Origin: Solanum dulcamara
Lineage: Eukaryota > Streptophyta > Magnoliopsida > Solanales > Solanaceae
Assembly: GCF_947179165.1 (NCBI RefSeq)
Contig: NC_077246.1
Coordinates: forward strand, 69,102,421-69,166,420
DNA length: 64,000 bases
Direction: 5' to 3'
Shown here: one piece after another, positions 39,770 through 53,930 of the stretch
Numbering within the stretch: position 1 is the stretch's first letter
Layout of the letters: every line of letters begins with the position of its first letter
The notes under the pieces: model-generated
Told to the model about the DNA's origin: nothing
Seen by the model: the letters and a program-made list of their open reading frames with translations, nothing else
The model's database searches: none
Made by a program: the position numbers and the translations under genes

Positions 39770-40075
39770 TTCTTGCTCTGCTAAGGGATCTGTTTTGGGT
39801 ACAGAGGGCCATAGATTCGAATCCTGTCACCTTGATGTGGATACAGTAGTCTTCTCCGTGGTCGAACAGTAAGGAAAATAAAGAAAAGTTCAAAATTCTG
39901 ACTTTCGCACCTTTTCTGCATCTTTCTTTTTATCCATAGGTCGGCTTCACGCAGATAAATCTTTGCCGGGGGAGATTGGTGCCCCTTGAGGCCCCCCTAG
40001 CATTGATTTGGGGGTTAGCCTCGAGATTTTGAAATTGCCGTAAGACTGACCAATCTGAGGATGTTGGATTCTGAA
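39770..40075. repeat. Less AT-rich block with tRNA-like T-arm, unknown class
   Basis: Contains AGATTCGAATCCTGTCAC, which looks like a tRNA T-arm or SINE box B, and further on CCGGGGGAGATTGGTGCCCC and CCCCCCTAGCATTGATTTGGG. Base composition differs clearly from its surroundings. I could not assign it to a SINE family or organelle sequence. Confidence 0.4.
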
Positions 40076-41165
40076 TTTTCGTTAAAAATATTTAAATTAT
40101 AAAAAAATAAATATCTGAAGAAATTAAGAGAATTACAAATCTACTACGTAAATGTCAAAAAATAATTTTAACTTCATATATATATATATATATATACACC
40201 ATATAATCGATCCATTATTTCAAATCTCAAATTTGAAAAATAAATTGGAAGAGTATTTCTTTTTTAAATAATGTGGTTGTCTTTGGAACAATAGGAACAA
40301 ACAACAATAATAAAATTTACGCACCAAATTAATTTTAGAAATAATGCGGTGTAGCAGTCAATAGTGGTTAAAGTAGCTAATTTAAAATTTTACCTGCATC
40401 GAGTGTCTACAAAATACATGCATATTGTACCATTGCGCCGATAACTTTTTTTTAATCTTATATGTGAATCAAACTATTTAATTATATTAACTTGAAATTA
40501 AAATATAAATATTTATTTATTTGAAGTGTGTTGGATCTTATTTGAAATATTTTTGAGTGTATGATAATAAAAAATTAAAGTCATGTATATATAATATTCT
40601 ACGAAATTCTTGCTAGCTGGTGCTTCGCTACTTCTTATAAAAGTTCGATTTTAATTCTATTATTATAACTATATAGCCCTTTGACCTTTGACTTTCAACA
40701 TATTGCCCAAATCTATGTTATTCGAAAATGACATTTATGCCATAAATTATAATACAAAATTTAACTGATATATAGCTCAAATTAATTTATTAAAATATTT
40801 TTAAAAATTATATTTTTTATTTGATATACTATATTATGTAATCATAATAAAGAAAGAAAAATAATTTTAAGTACTTAAAAAATTATTTTAAAATAAACAT
40901 AGAAACTAAAGCTTAGTAAAAAATTTACGTTTGGGTAATTAATGATATATTTTTTTAGCACATTTTAATCTAACTCATTTAATTCAAATACCATGACTTA
41001 CATTTATTAACTCAGACCATATTGATTTGTTAAAATTTAGCATATCCGCTCATTTAACACTCCTAAATTTGAGCCAAAATTACTAAATACTACTAAACTC
41101 ATCCGTTTCACCTAACACAATAGGTAGTTATTAGAACAAGTCATAAAGCAAGACAAAAGGTAGCA

Positions 41166-41250
41166 ATAACGCGGAAGACAATTGGCAGCCAATGGTGACC
41201 AAAAAAGAGCTTTAAAATAACGTGTTTATATGCCTATAAATATTTGAATG
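41166..41250 (+). promoter_or_regulatory. Px2 promoter block
   Basis: AACGCGGAAGACAATTGGC, CAGCCAATGGTGACC, an A-rich spacer, CGTGTTT and GCCTATAAATATTTG. TATA at 41235-41243, 99 bp before the ATG. Confidence 0.75.
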
Positions 41251-41341
41251 CCAAATTCCCTCAACACATCACAAAGCTAATAAGCATCTATAATTCTTGG
41301 TTTCTTGATATCATACATCACCAAACTTTTGCATTTTCAAA

Positions 41342-42595
41342 ATGAGTATTTCAAACAATTATTTTGCTGCTATATTTTCTCTTCTCCTATTCTCTAGCAT
41401 GCAATGTCATGCACAACTTTCTTCTACATTCTACGACCGCACTTGTCCTAAAGCTCTCAACACGATCCGTACAAGTGTTAGACAAGCAGTGTCACGTGAA
41501 CGTCGCATGGCTGCATCTCTTATTCGTCTTCATTTTCATGATTGCTTTGTTCAGGTTTTTGGATAGACGATACACATTTTAATTATGTTTCTAGATCTAT
41601 GTACTTCGAATTAAAAATAATTTGTTTAATTTGACTATGTACTAATTAATTTGTGACTTCGACTTTAGGGTTGTGATGCTTCTATCTTACTTGATGAGAC
41701 CCCTACGATTGTCAGTGAGAAAACTGCGTTGCCAAATCTTGGGTCAGTTAGAGGTTATGGTATTATAGAAGATGCAAAAAGAGAGCTTGAGAAAACATGT
41801 CCAGGAGTTGTATCATGTGCTGATATACTTGCAGTTGCTGCTAGGGATGCATCCACTCTCGTAAGTTCGAATATTTTTTCTTCAAAAAAGAAAAACAAAC
41901 CTTTTATGATATAAAGAATGTGTTTTCGAATACTAACAACATTATGCTAATAACAATCAGGTTGGAGGTCCATCATGGATAGTGAAACTTGGAAGAAGAG
42001 ATTCAACCACAGCAAGTCATACTCTTGCTGAAACTGATCTCCCTGGTCCTTTTGACCCTCTTGATAGGCTTATTTCTGGCTTTGCCAAAAAAGGTCTTAG
42101 CACAAGGGATATGGTTGCTTTATCAGGTAAAACTTGAACAAAAATTTTACCGATCATATACTTGTCTGGTTAAGAAGTTCTAATAATATAAATTTGCTTA
42201 TTCTAGGATCACATTCAATTGGTCAAGCACAATGCTTCCTTTTCCGTGATAGAATTTATAGCAATGGAACAGATATCGATGCTGGATTTGCAAGTACTAG
42301 AAGACGTCGTTGTCCTCAAGAAGACCAAAATGGAAACCTAGCTCCACTTGATTTGGTTACACCTAATCAATTGGATAACAACTACTTCAAGAACTTGAGG
42401 CAAAGGAAAGGTCTTCTTCAATCAGATCAAGTTCTTTTGAGTGGTGGATCTACTGATGATATTGTTTTAGAATATAGCAATAGCCCTCGTGCATTTGCCT
42501 CTGATTTTGCTGCAGCCATGGTTAGAATGGGAGATATTAGTCCTCTTACTGGTCAAAATGGGATCATAAGAACTGTTTGTGGCTCTATAAATTAA
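41342..42595 (+). CDS. Class III peroxidase Px2
   Basis: Exons 41342-41554, 41669-41860, 41961-42126 and 42207-42595; 319 residues, complete. Signal peptide 1-24 (ends QCHA). Distal Arg62 and His66, proximal His193, all eight cysteines. The residue before the proximal His is Ser (GSHSIG) rather than Ala as in Px1, Px3 and Px5; Px4 shares this. Exon 2 differs from that of Px4 at a single base that I could find. Distinct residues include PKALN in exon 1, SWIVKLG and FAKKGLS in exon 3. Carboxy end TVCGSIN. The gene is head-to-head with Px1 across about 4.5 kb. Confidence 0.95.
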
Positions 42596-42768
42596 TCTTT
42601 CAAAAGCCTTTTATCACATGTATGGTTGCCAAGCATATTTTTTGTATTCATTTTGATTAATTCTTTCTCTATGTATTGTGTTTCAAGAATGAAATAAACT
42701 ATTTTGTTATTCTCTAAAAGATGTTAATTAAAAATATAATGTTTCGCAATGTATTTATTGAGCTCATT

Positions 42769-42980
42769 GATTAAGAGCTCATTTGGATTGACTTATAAGT
42801 TGTTTATAAGCTGTTTTCAATTTTTTTTGAGTGTTTGACTCGCCAACTTAAAGTTATTTTGCGCTTAAAACAAGCCCCAAAAAATAATTGGGTCTGTTTC
42901 ACTTAGCTTATCTAAAACAACTTATAAATTGAAAACAACTTATAAGCTATTTAAAATAAGTTAAGTCAAACAGGCACAAA
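42769..42980. mobile_element. Foldback MITE (CTTATAAG family), compact copy
   Basis: Left end GAGCTCATTTGGATTGAC; right end AAGTTAAGTCAAACAGGCAC is roughly its complement. Inside, ACTTATAAGTTG and its complement CAACTTATAA pair over most of the length. The same family sits in Px5 intron 2. Confidence 0.65.
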
Positions 42981-43133
42981 GTTATAATAGTCTCAAAAAA
43001 TTAAAAACAACTATTATGAATATACATATTTGCGTAATAAGAGTAAAAAAGTAATTATTTTATTACACTCTAATAAAGACAAATTAAAATGACTATATAT
43101 CTTTCTTGTTCTGAAAGTTAGTCATAGTGCATC

Positions 43134-43262
43134 TTCTACTAGGCAAGTTGACAACTAATTGTCCCTTTTATCATGGCTATAAAATAGTCAAGATTTAGAA
43201 TGAAAATATACAGAGATACCGTTTGTCTCTTCTGCTAGGCAAGTTGACAACTAATTGTCCCA
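43134..43262. repeat. 33-bp direct duplication
   Basis: TCTTCT(A/G)CTAGGCAAGTTG followed by ACAACTAATTGTCCC occurs at about 43134 and again at about 43228, with unrelated sequence between. Confidence 0.85.
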
Positions 43263-44370
43263 TTGACCGTTGAGTTTTGACATTTCATAATAATTGTTCC
43301 TTTGATTTTCTATATATAACATGATTATAAATCATTGGAATCATAGTGATTTCCCAAAATAGAAAGGATGAAAAAAAATTTAGAATAGAGAGAATATATA
43401 CAAGGGAAATGTCAAATTAAGACAAGATAATGTATGATTACTATTACCTACTATAATGACTATAATGAGCAAGGAACAATCATTGAAACCTAACCACAAT
43501 CTTTGTCAAGGAACTTATATTATAATATTATTATATACAATTAACCGAAATTAAAATTTAAAATTTATAAAAGTGCAAAATTCTAATTTCTTTAAGTTAT
43601 TAAGTTTGGCCAAATACACACATTTCACACTAGCTTTGCTAATGATCACTCTCTATAATAAAATATTTTATTATAATAGTCAAATAATTATTTTTTTAGA
43701 AATTGACATAAAACTTGTTTTGACCTTTCGAGAAATCTTCCAAATATTATATTACAATTTAATTTCAAATCAAATATATAGTTTTTTTTTTAGAAAAACT
43801 GTGTTAAATGAAAAGTTTAAATTAAAAAGGATAGGATAAGTCAAGGTGTTGAGGTGTCAGCCGTCAGGGTTTACGGATCCGTTTCACCTAATTATATAGT
43901 ATACTATATATAAATTCAAATTCTCCTACGATTATATATAAACACTGATTTATCAAAAATATGTTTTAAAAAAAACTTTAAATATATTTTAATTAGATAT
44001 TGTCGAATTAGCCCGTAAAAACATAGTTTGTCCAACTCATTCAAGTTTTGTTTGGTTATTGATCCGATCATTTATTAGCTGAGTCTATTAAGCTTATTAA
44101 AATTTGGGTTCATAGGTAGTCCAAATTGATCAATAAGTAATCTTATCAAAACATTTTAAAAAGACATTTTATTAGGTACTAAAAAATTATGAAAAAAATA
44201 AAACAATAAAAATTTAGTAAAAATTGAATAAGTCAAATTATGATTCGCTTTTTAATCCATTTCAATCCAAATATTTTTTTAGAGGGTTAATAAGTAATCC
44301 ATTTATTAACTCAGTCTTTTTTAATCCAACACGTTCATTTGACATTTTAACTATATTCTCTCAAATATTG

Positions 44371-44450
44371 GTCGTTATTAGAAAAGTCAAATTACAGCCA
44401 GGCAATTAATAGATAACAAATAGTGACCTATGAGAGCTTTAAAATCTACT
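44371..44450 (+). promoter_or_regulatory. Second orphan peroxidase promoter copy
   Basis: TTATTAGAAAAGTCAAA, GGCAATTAATAGATAAC, AATAGTGACC and GAGAGCTTTAAAAT follow the Px promoter order, without TATA and without exons after it. Its more distal part, GGATCCGTTTCACCTAAT, lies at 43875-43892, separated by about 0.5 kb of unrelated DNA. Confidence 0.55.
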
Positions 44451-45149
44451 GACAGTGGGAAAAAAATTATACTATTGAGATATTAATTAAATTCATATTT
44501 TAATGAAAACAAATTAAAATGACTACCTCTTTCAGAATATAGTTCAAATTGTTTTAGGCGGACAATTTATTTTTCTTAGTTTATATATTTATAAAAAGAA
44601 GTTTGAAATTGATAATTCAATTTTATTGTTTTTGGCTTTTATAGTTTCACATTATCTAAGCATTTCAATTTGTAATATCATTATCAAAGAGTATATTATA
44701 GACACTCTGATAATTATAGAGTATTCAGTTATCTCTAAGTCGTATTTTAGTAGAGATATGTTACCTCGTTACAATTGACAAGATAAGGTCTAACATTTTT
44801 ACTTGTATTTATTTTTTGAGTGCAAATTTTTATTTTTGTTATTAATCTTTACCAACACTTTGATTCTATTTTTCATGAGCTCAAATATTAATTTATCTGA
44901 AGTTAATATTTTTAATTAAAGTCGATAGGCCCATTTTTTTTTTGTGGTTCCATTTTTTGTTTCCTCTTTGCCTTGTGTGTAATATATGAGAGTAATTACA
45001 TTGTGAAACATTAGCTAAAAAATCTAACTTCCTTAGAGAATCACAGAGTTTATTTCATTCTTCAAACACAATACATAGAGAGAGAAAAAAAATCAAATAA
45101 TTAAAACAAATAAACTTAGCAACCATACAAGTGAGAGACTTTTGTAATA

Positions 45150-46524
<1,375 letters not shown>

Positions 46525-46527
46525 TCA

Positions 46528-46625
46528 AATATTTATAGGCAAATCAAAGTCTTTTTGGGTCACTATTGGCTGCCAATTGCCAATTGCCAATTGCAATATT
46601 ACGCGTTGTGTTTTTAGCTTTTGTC
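46528..46625 (-). promoter_or_regulatory. Px3 promoter block
   Basis: As in Px1 but with a short deletion between GTGACCC and the TATA element GCCTATAAAT, and with the phrase CAATTGC(C) expanded to three copies against two in Px1. TATA about 105 bp before the ATG. Confidence 0.75.
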
Positions 46626-47667
46626 TTTGACTTGTTCTCTTTCTACCAATATTTGAAAGGCTTTTAGGAGTTGCACAAAAAAAAAGTAGTACTTGCATTA
46701 TATTCAAAGGATATAATCAACTTAAGTGACTTCACACTATTTTTAGGTTCGTTTGCTCTTATATCTAATTAAGTGTCGATATAATCTTTTAGCTTATTAC
46801 TCCTCTCTCGAATTTCTGTGGCACTATTGAAATCGAGCTTTTTCTAAATTTTAATTTTGAATTCTAATCTATAAAGCTTAAATTTTTTGAAATAAAATTT
46901 ATATATATTTGAAAACTATATCATAAAAAATACTACAAATTAAATCACAATAATTAACAATTTAAAAGACATATAAAGAAATTTCGATTAAAGAAAAACT
47001 TGATTGACTCTAGAAATTTTAGCCGTAACACATGAATTATATATAATGTTGAGGAATGTACTAAGATGGCTAGAATCCCTCCAACGTGAGCTAAAACATT
47101 GAAAAATTTAGTATGCTAGCTTTAACCTCTTTTAGCGGGCATAACCTGACGTGAAATCGAAAAATTCACCATTGAGTTCGAAATATCATTGGTTAAATAA
47201 ATAAATTCTAAATATATTTGTTTTTCAATTATTTTTTAGAAGTGCCGTAAAGAACTTTTAGTATAATATCTAAATTATAATGTACGTTTGGACCTCTATT
47301 ATTTTTTTCAGAATCCATCTACATTCCAGTATGATCAGTATAATATCTAAGTACTGTAATAATGGAAAATTCAGATTTTTGGATCTGTTTTGAATTTTAA
47401 TATTAACTAATTAACTCTTACAAAATTCTAATAAAAAGGAATTTACTTATTTTTAATTTTATAAAATCTAAATTTAAGAAATGAACGAATTGATATTCAG
47501 ATCAAGTATGGAAATTGACCAATTCGACTTTAATATAACTAAGTCCTTTTCAATATCCAGGAAGATAGTAGCTTTCATTCCAAAAATTTGATATATATTT
47601 TTATAAATAATTAATCGAATTTTAAATTGAAACTAAAAAGTCAAAGAAAAAAATGATGGTAATTCAA

Positions 47668-47852
47668 CCAACATGGGTTGTGGTGAAACTGTTTTATCCT
47701 TAACTAGAGGTCTTGTGTTCGAGCCTTGGTTATGGAGAATATCCTGTTGGGAGCGCTCCATACACGAATGGGCGCTGCAGTGCGCGGTCCAAATTTGATC
47801 GGGGCTCTCCGAACTCCAAACACCGAATAAAAACCGAATTTTTTTTTATGAC
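47668..47852 (+). mobile_element. SINE with target duplication
   Basis: GTGGTGAAACTG resembles box A and AGGTCTTGTGTTCGAGCC box B. The body is clearly less AT-rich than its flanks, and it ends ACCGAATTTTTTTTT. The 7-bp sequence AATTCAA flanks it at 47661-47667 and 47853-47859. The overall design matches Solanaceae tRNA-derived SINEs. Confidence 0.78.
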
Positions 47853-48651
47853 AATTCAAAGGTCAACTATCAAAGGCATTAAAATACTACTTTAACAGAA
47901 GATTCATTTTCCACCTATATATATATTTTTTTGGCAATTTTTTTACGACTAGACATTGTATTTAGTGACTTTACATAACATATTTGTGTGCCTGAAACAA
48001 TAAAATTTGGATCATTCTTGATTAAAAAAATAAATTGAACAATACATATATATTGCTTGATTAAAAAGGAAGAAGAACCACTATGTATTTAAAAAACTGG
48101 ATTTAGCGACGGACAAATTTAGTAGTTAAATAATATATAATTCATTGCTAATTTTACTTAGCAGCAAATTTTTCTTAGCTACGAGCAAAATAGCGAAAGA
48201 CCAGCAATGAAATTCGTAGCTAATTTCAATAATTTTTTATAGTGAACACTTTGTTGTATTTTATTTGTGTTGGAGTGGCAAAGTGTTTATAATTAATTAT
48301 TAAGGTGACTCCAAGATATATGAACTTTACATATATTCAATTTTTTAACACATATACAAAGTATAATTCAAAATATTGGATTTGGATTAATTAGTCCTTA
48401 ATTTATCTAGTATATGTATGTATTTTAAAAGATAGCAGTACATATATACATAATTGCATTATGATCGAACCTTTTTTCCACAAAAATGTAAGTGTAATAA
48501 TGTTTCCGTTTTAAAATACGTGTTATATAATACTTTAGGGGAAAAATTTATAATATTTTTTAACTATATCCTTGTATTAAAAAAAAACTACTCTATTCTT
48601 TTAATAATGCTCAATTTTCAAGAAATATCTAATAACAAATTAGCAAACTAT

Positions 48652-48878
48652 CACTACAACAAATTAAATAAAGGATTTTTGAGGTAATTATTTAGCAGCA
48701 TTAATATAATTGTCGCTATATTATATTTAATGACAATAATAACTGTGAGCATTTATAACCAAAACTCTATATAAATCTCGCTATGCAATGACATTAACTC
48801 AATATATTGCTACCAAAAGTTTTTGATTGCCGCTAAAAGAAAAATCTATTGCCATCAAATATATCTTTTGTTGTAGCG
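48652..48878. mobile_element. CACTA-type MITE, 227 bp
   Basis: Left end CACTACAACAAAT, right end TTTTGTTGTAGCG, its near-perfect complement, with a TAT triplet on both sides (48649-48651, 48879-48881) as the 3-bp target duplication. AT-rich and non-coding. Diverged relatives lie at about 13240-13440 and 54165-54400. Confidence 0.75.
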
Positions 48879-49454
48879 TATATTTATATTTACTCCCTCT
48901 ATCTAATTTTATTTGTTTAGTATTGACTTGATACACCTTTTAAGAAGCAATAAATAGAATAAAATTTTACTATCACTCGTTGAATATAATAAATTTAATG
49001 TTTTGAAAAATGACTATTATTAATAAGAGGGGTAAATCTAAGTGATAAATTATCTCTTCGCTATCCAAATTGGACAAACAAAAATAACATCTATTTTTAT
49101 ATAGTAAATAAATAATAGTGAATAGAGTTGTATTGTTTTTTCTTAATGAACTTAAAATGAGCTTGTAATCATTTAAAATTTATTAAATATAAATTTAAAA
49201 ATGATTTAAATTATATTAAATTCAAGATATATTAGTTCAAATAAATATTATGAATTAATATAATTGAATCACTTGTTTAAATTCAATAAATATAAATTTA
49301 ATTAAAAATTAATTTTATTGGGCTAGTCCATTGATTTGGGCTATAAATGATGAGCCACTTTGCTAAGCCCAATATCATATCATCCTGGAGGCCCATTTTT
49401 GGTGCCACAAGTCAAGTGACTTGTCATGCCAAGTCAAATAAATAAACCAATAGG

Positions 49455-50117
49455 TAAGAGTGTTCATGGTTCGATTTGGATCGGTTATTAATTAAAACCA
49501 TAACCAAACCAATTTAATCGATTTTTAAATATCTAAAAACATAACCAAACCAATTAAAATAATAACCACCCATTTGGTTATTGTCAGTTTGGTTCGGTTT
49601 TTGGTTTACGACTAGCTGAGACAATTCAAATATTCTCTCTCTACATTCTTCAAATTTCTTAGGAAGCTCTTTTTTCCTCACGGCCCACAAGAGCGAACTT
49701 TGCTGCATATTGAGGGAAAGACATGCTGATGACAAATCAGGTGGACCAAACTTGCAACGCAATTTAGATTTAAAAGAACAAGTCAAACAGAGGTTCCAAA
49801 ATACAAACAATTTTGTCCATTAAAATAAAAAAATTACATATTTAAACTAAACTAACTAAAGAATCCATAATATCAAAATTAAATTAATAATTAAAAGGTA
49901 TAAAATATCTTTAATTATTTATGAAAAATTAATATTATACATATAAATAATAATATATTTTATGTATATAATTATCGGTTTGGTTCGGTTATTCTTTACT
50001 ATAACCATAACCAAACCAAATATTATCGGTTTTTTAAATTTAAAACCAAACCAAACCAAATGTGAATTTTTTTATTCGGTTTGGTTTTGATTTTAGCCAA
50101 AACTGTGAACAGCCCTA
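49455..50117. mobile_element. hAT-like non-autonomous element, 663 bp
   Basis: The left end is TAAGAGTGTTCATGGTT; the right end on the minus strand is TAGGGCTGTTCACAGTT. A perfect 8-bp duplication CCAATAGG lies at 49447-49454 and 50118-50125. Subterminal regions are packed with AACCAAACC/GGTTTGGTT. The middle (about 49620-49800) is a less AT-rich unique segment of unknown origin. Confidence 0.87.
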
Positions 50118-50334
50118 CCAATAGGAGCATGTCATGTGTCAAAATGACAAGTCCATTAACTAAAGCCCATTATGCCATGTCACTTAAATTTGATTGGACG
50201 AAGGAAAACCTGTTTCCATCACAATTCCTCTATCTACAACTATAAACAGGGGTACTCATAATTCAGAAAAGACCACAAAATTCTATCAAGAAGCCAGAGA
50301 GGGCTCATATAAAACGCATCAGATCTCTCTACAA

Positions 50335-50580
50335 GCTACAAATTCAAGATCAAGTTTATCAAGTTCAAGAACAACTCAAGATCAAGACCACCAAATTCAA
50401 TAACAAGCCCAAAAACCCTTGAATTTCAAGTACAAGTCAAGGTCAATTTCAAGAACAAGTGAAGTTCAAGATTATCAAATCAACAAATCAATATCAAGAC
50501 CACAAGATTCAACCAAATTCAAGATCAAGATCAAATACATCAAGTTCAACCAATGTCAAGATCAAGCACAAGAGCCCTTG
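50335..50580 (+). repeat. ATCAAG/TTCAAG low-complexity repeat
   Basis: Degenerate repetition of ATCAAGATCAAG and TTCAAGAACAAG; the phrase CCCTTGAATTT appears twice (near 50418 and 50576). Confidence 0.8.
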
Positions 50581-51224
50581 AATTTATAATCAAAAAGACG
50601 AATCAAAGGATACATAAAGATTGTAATACTCATATTCAAAAATCAAAAACTATAATTGTTGCGATATTTTTCATTCTTGATTACTATTTTCTCGACGCGA
50701 ATTTTATTGTCTAGAGAGCTAAATAAGTAAATAATATTCAATTATTCAAAATTTCATATTTAACACACATGCACGTACGTACATGACATTATCCATATCA
50801 CTTCATAATACCTTTTTTACAAAAATATTTTAATGCCGTTGACAGTTGACCTTTGACATTTCAATTTGGTCTGGTTTTTTTTTCAAAGATTCCAATTTAT
50901 CATTTGACATTCCTGTTTAATCCTAAAAGTCTATTAATAATAATTGTATATCTTGTAAATAAAAAATAAAATATAAAAGAATTACCCTATCAAGTCTTAT
51001 TTATCTATTTTAGTTGGAAATATGTCTTATTTTTTAAAAAATATTAACGATAGATATTGATTGAATGACCTGATAATGTGACCAAAAAAATTATGTTGAT
51101 GGTGTAATCAGGCTTTCTAAACTAAAGAAAAGACATTGGCTATGATTCGATCTCAAAAATCAGACTTACATTTAGAATTTAAAACTCCTCCAAAAGTCGC
51201 ATAGACTAATAAGAGTTAGAGTCC

Positions 51225-51608
51225 GTTTGGATGGGCTTTAAGTTGTCAAAATCAATCTAAAGCCCCATTTTTAGCTTTTGAACGTGTTTGTCTAATGCTA
51301 ACTTTAAGCCATAAAGTTCTTAACATCAGTCAAAAATGAAAAGTTAGGATTCCTAACTTTTTTTTTTCGTGCTTAAAGTCATTTTCTTTTACCATGGAAA
51401 TTACTTTTATATCCCTTATATATTAACTAAATTCCCAAACTACCATTTTTATTCTTGTAACCCTAAAATTCACATCATTTTCCTCATTTAAGCACTTTTA
51501 TCCAAACACTCAACTGCTTATTTATAAAAATAACTTTCAGCACTTCAAAGTTCTAAAAACACTTCATACATAAAAGTTACTTTTTTAAGCTCATCCAAAC
51601 GGGCTCTT
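51225..51608. mobile_element. hAT-type foldback element upstream of Px4
   Basis: The left end is AGAGTCCGTTTGGATGGGCT and the right end AAGCTCATCCAAACGGGCTC, complementary over about 20 bp. Inner arms around AGCACTTTTATCCAAACAC pair weakly. It lies about 190 bp before the Px4 promoter block. Confidence 0.7.
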
Positions 51609-51795
51609 AATTTGTTAATTTTGAAAGACGCAACCAACAATATTGAGAAAAATATTAGATACAGTTTATTCCATTTGATTATTTCAGATATGTAATCTTC
51701 TTCTTTTTTGTGTGAAAATTTATTAAATTGCATGTGACTTAGCCCTCCAATTATTATATTAGAATAAGTCAAACTATAACAAAGACAAAAGCTAG

Positions 51796-53930
<2,135 letters not shown>

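Larger units (their letters stand above)
37100..41165. other. Px1-Px2 spacer
   Basis: AT-rich, no intact gene. Two related blocks: about 37700-38780 and about 39500-41290 share the phrase CCTGCATCCACTTTCT and the segment around ATAGCCC(G/T)TTGAC. The first ends in a promoter-like copy with no gene after it. A less AT-rich block lies at 39770-40075. Confidence 0.55.
42596..45149. other. Px2-Px3 spacer (tail to tail)
   Basis: Contains the Px2 3' untranslated region, a hAT-type MITE (42769-42980), a 33-bp direct duplication, a split promoter relic and the Px3 3' untranslated region. No other gene. Confidence 0.55.
49319..50765 (+). repeat. Probable solo LTR or LTR fragment hosting the hAT-like element
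   Basis: After removing the hAT-like insertion, the sequence has GGGCTA- and AAGCCCA-rich segments, a TATAAACAGGGG-like stretch near 50240, an ATCAAG/TTCAAG-rich leader and an AT-rich end TTTAACA near 50763. This is the look of a plant LTR. I cannot fix both ends or a target duplication. Confidence 0.4.
46640..51795. other. Px3-Px4 spacer
   Basis: About 5 kb without a protein gene. It is a collecting site for small elements: a SINE, a CACTA-type MITE, a 663-bp hAT-like element inside an LTR-like sequence, an ATCAAG-rich repeat, and a foldback element just before Px4. The part to 46830 duplicates the Px1 upstream region. Confidence 0.6.

Noticed and set aside
40180..40200. TA-rich stretch as a functional TATA element
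   Set aside because: A simple TA microsatellite about 1.1 kb from the nearest start; the Px2 TATA is clearly at 41235.
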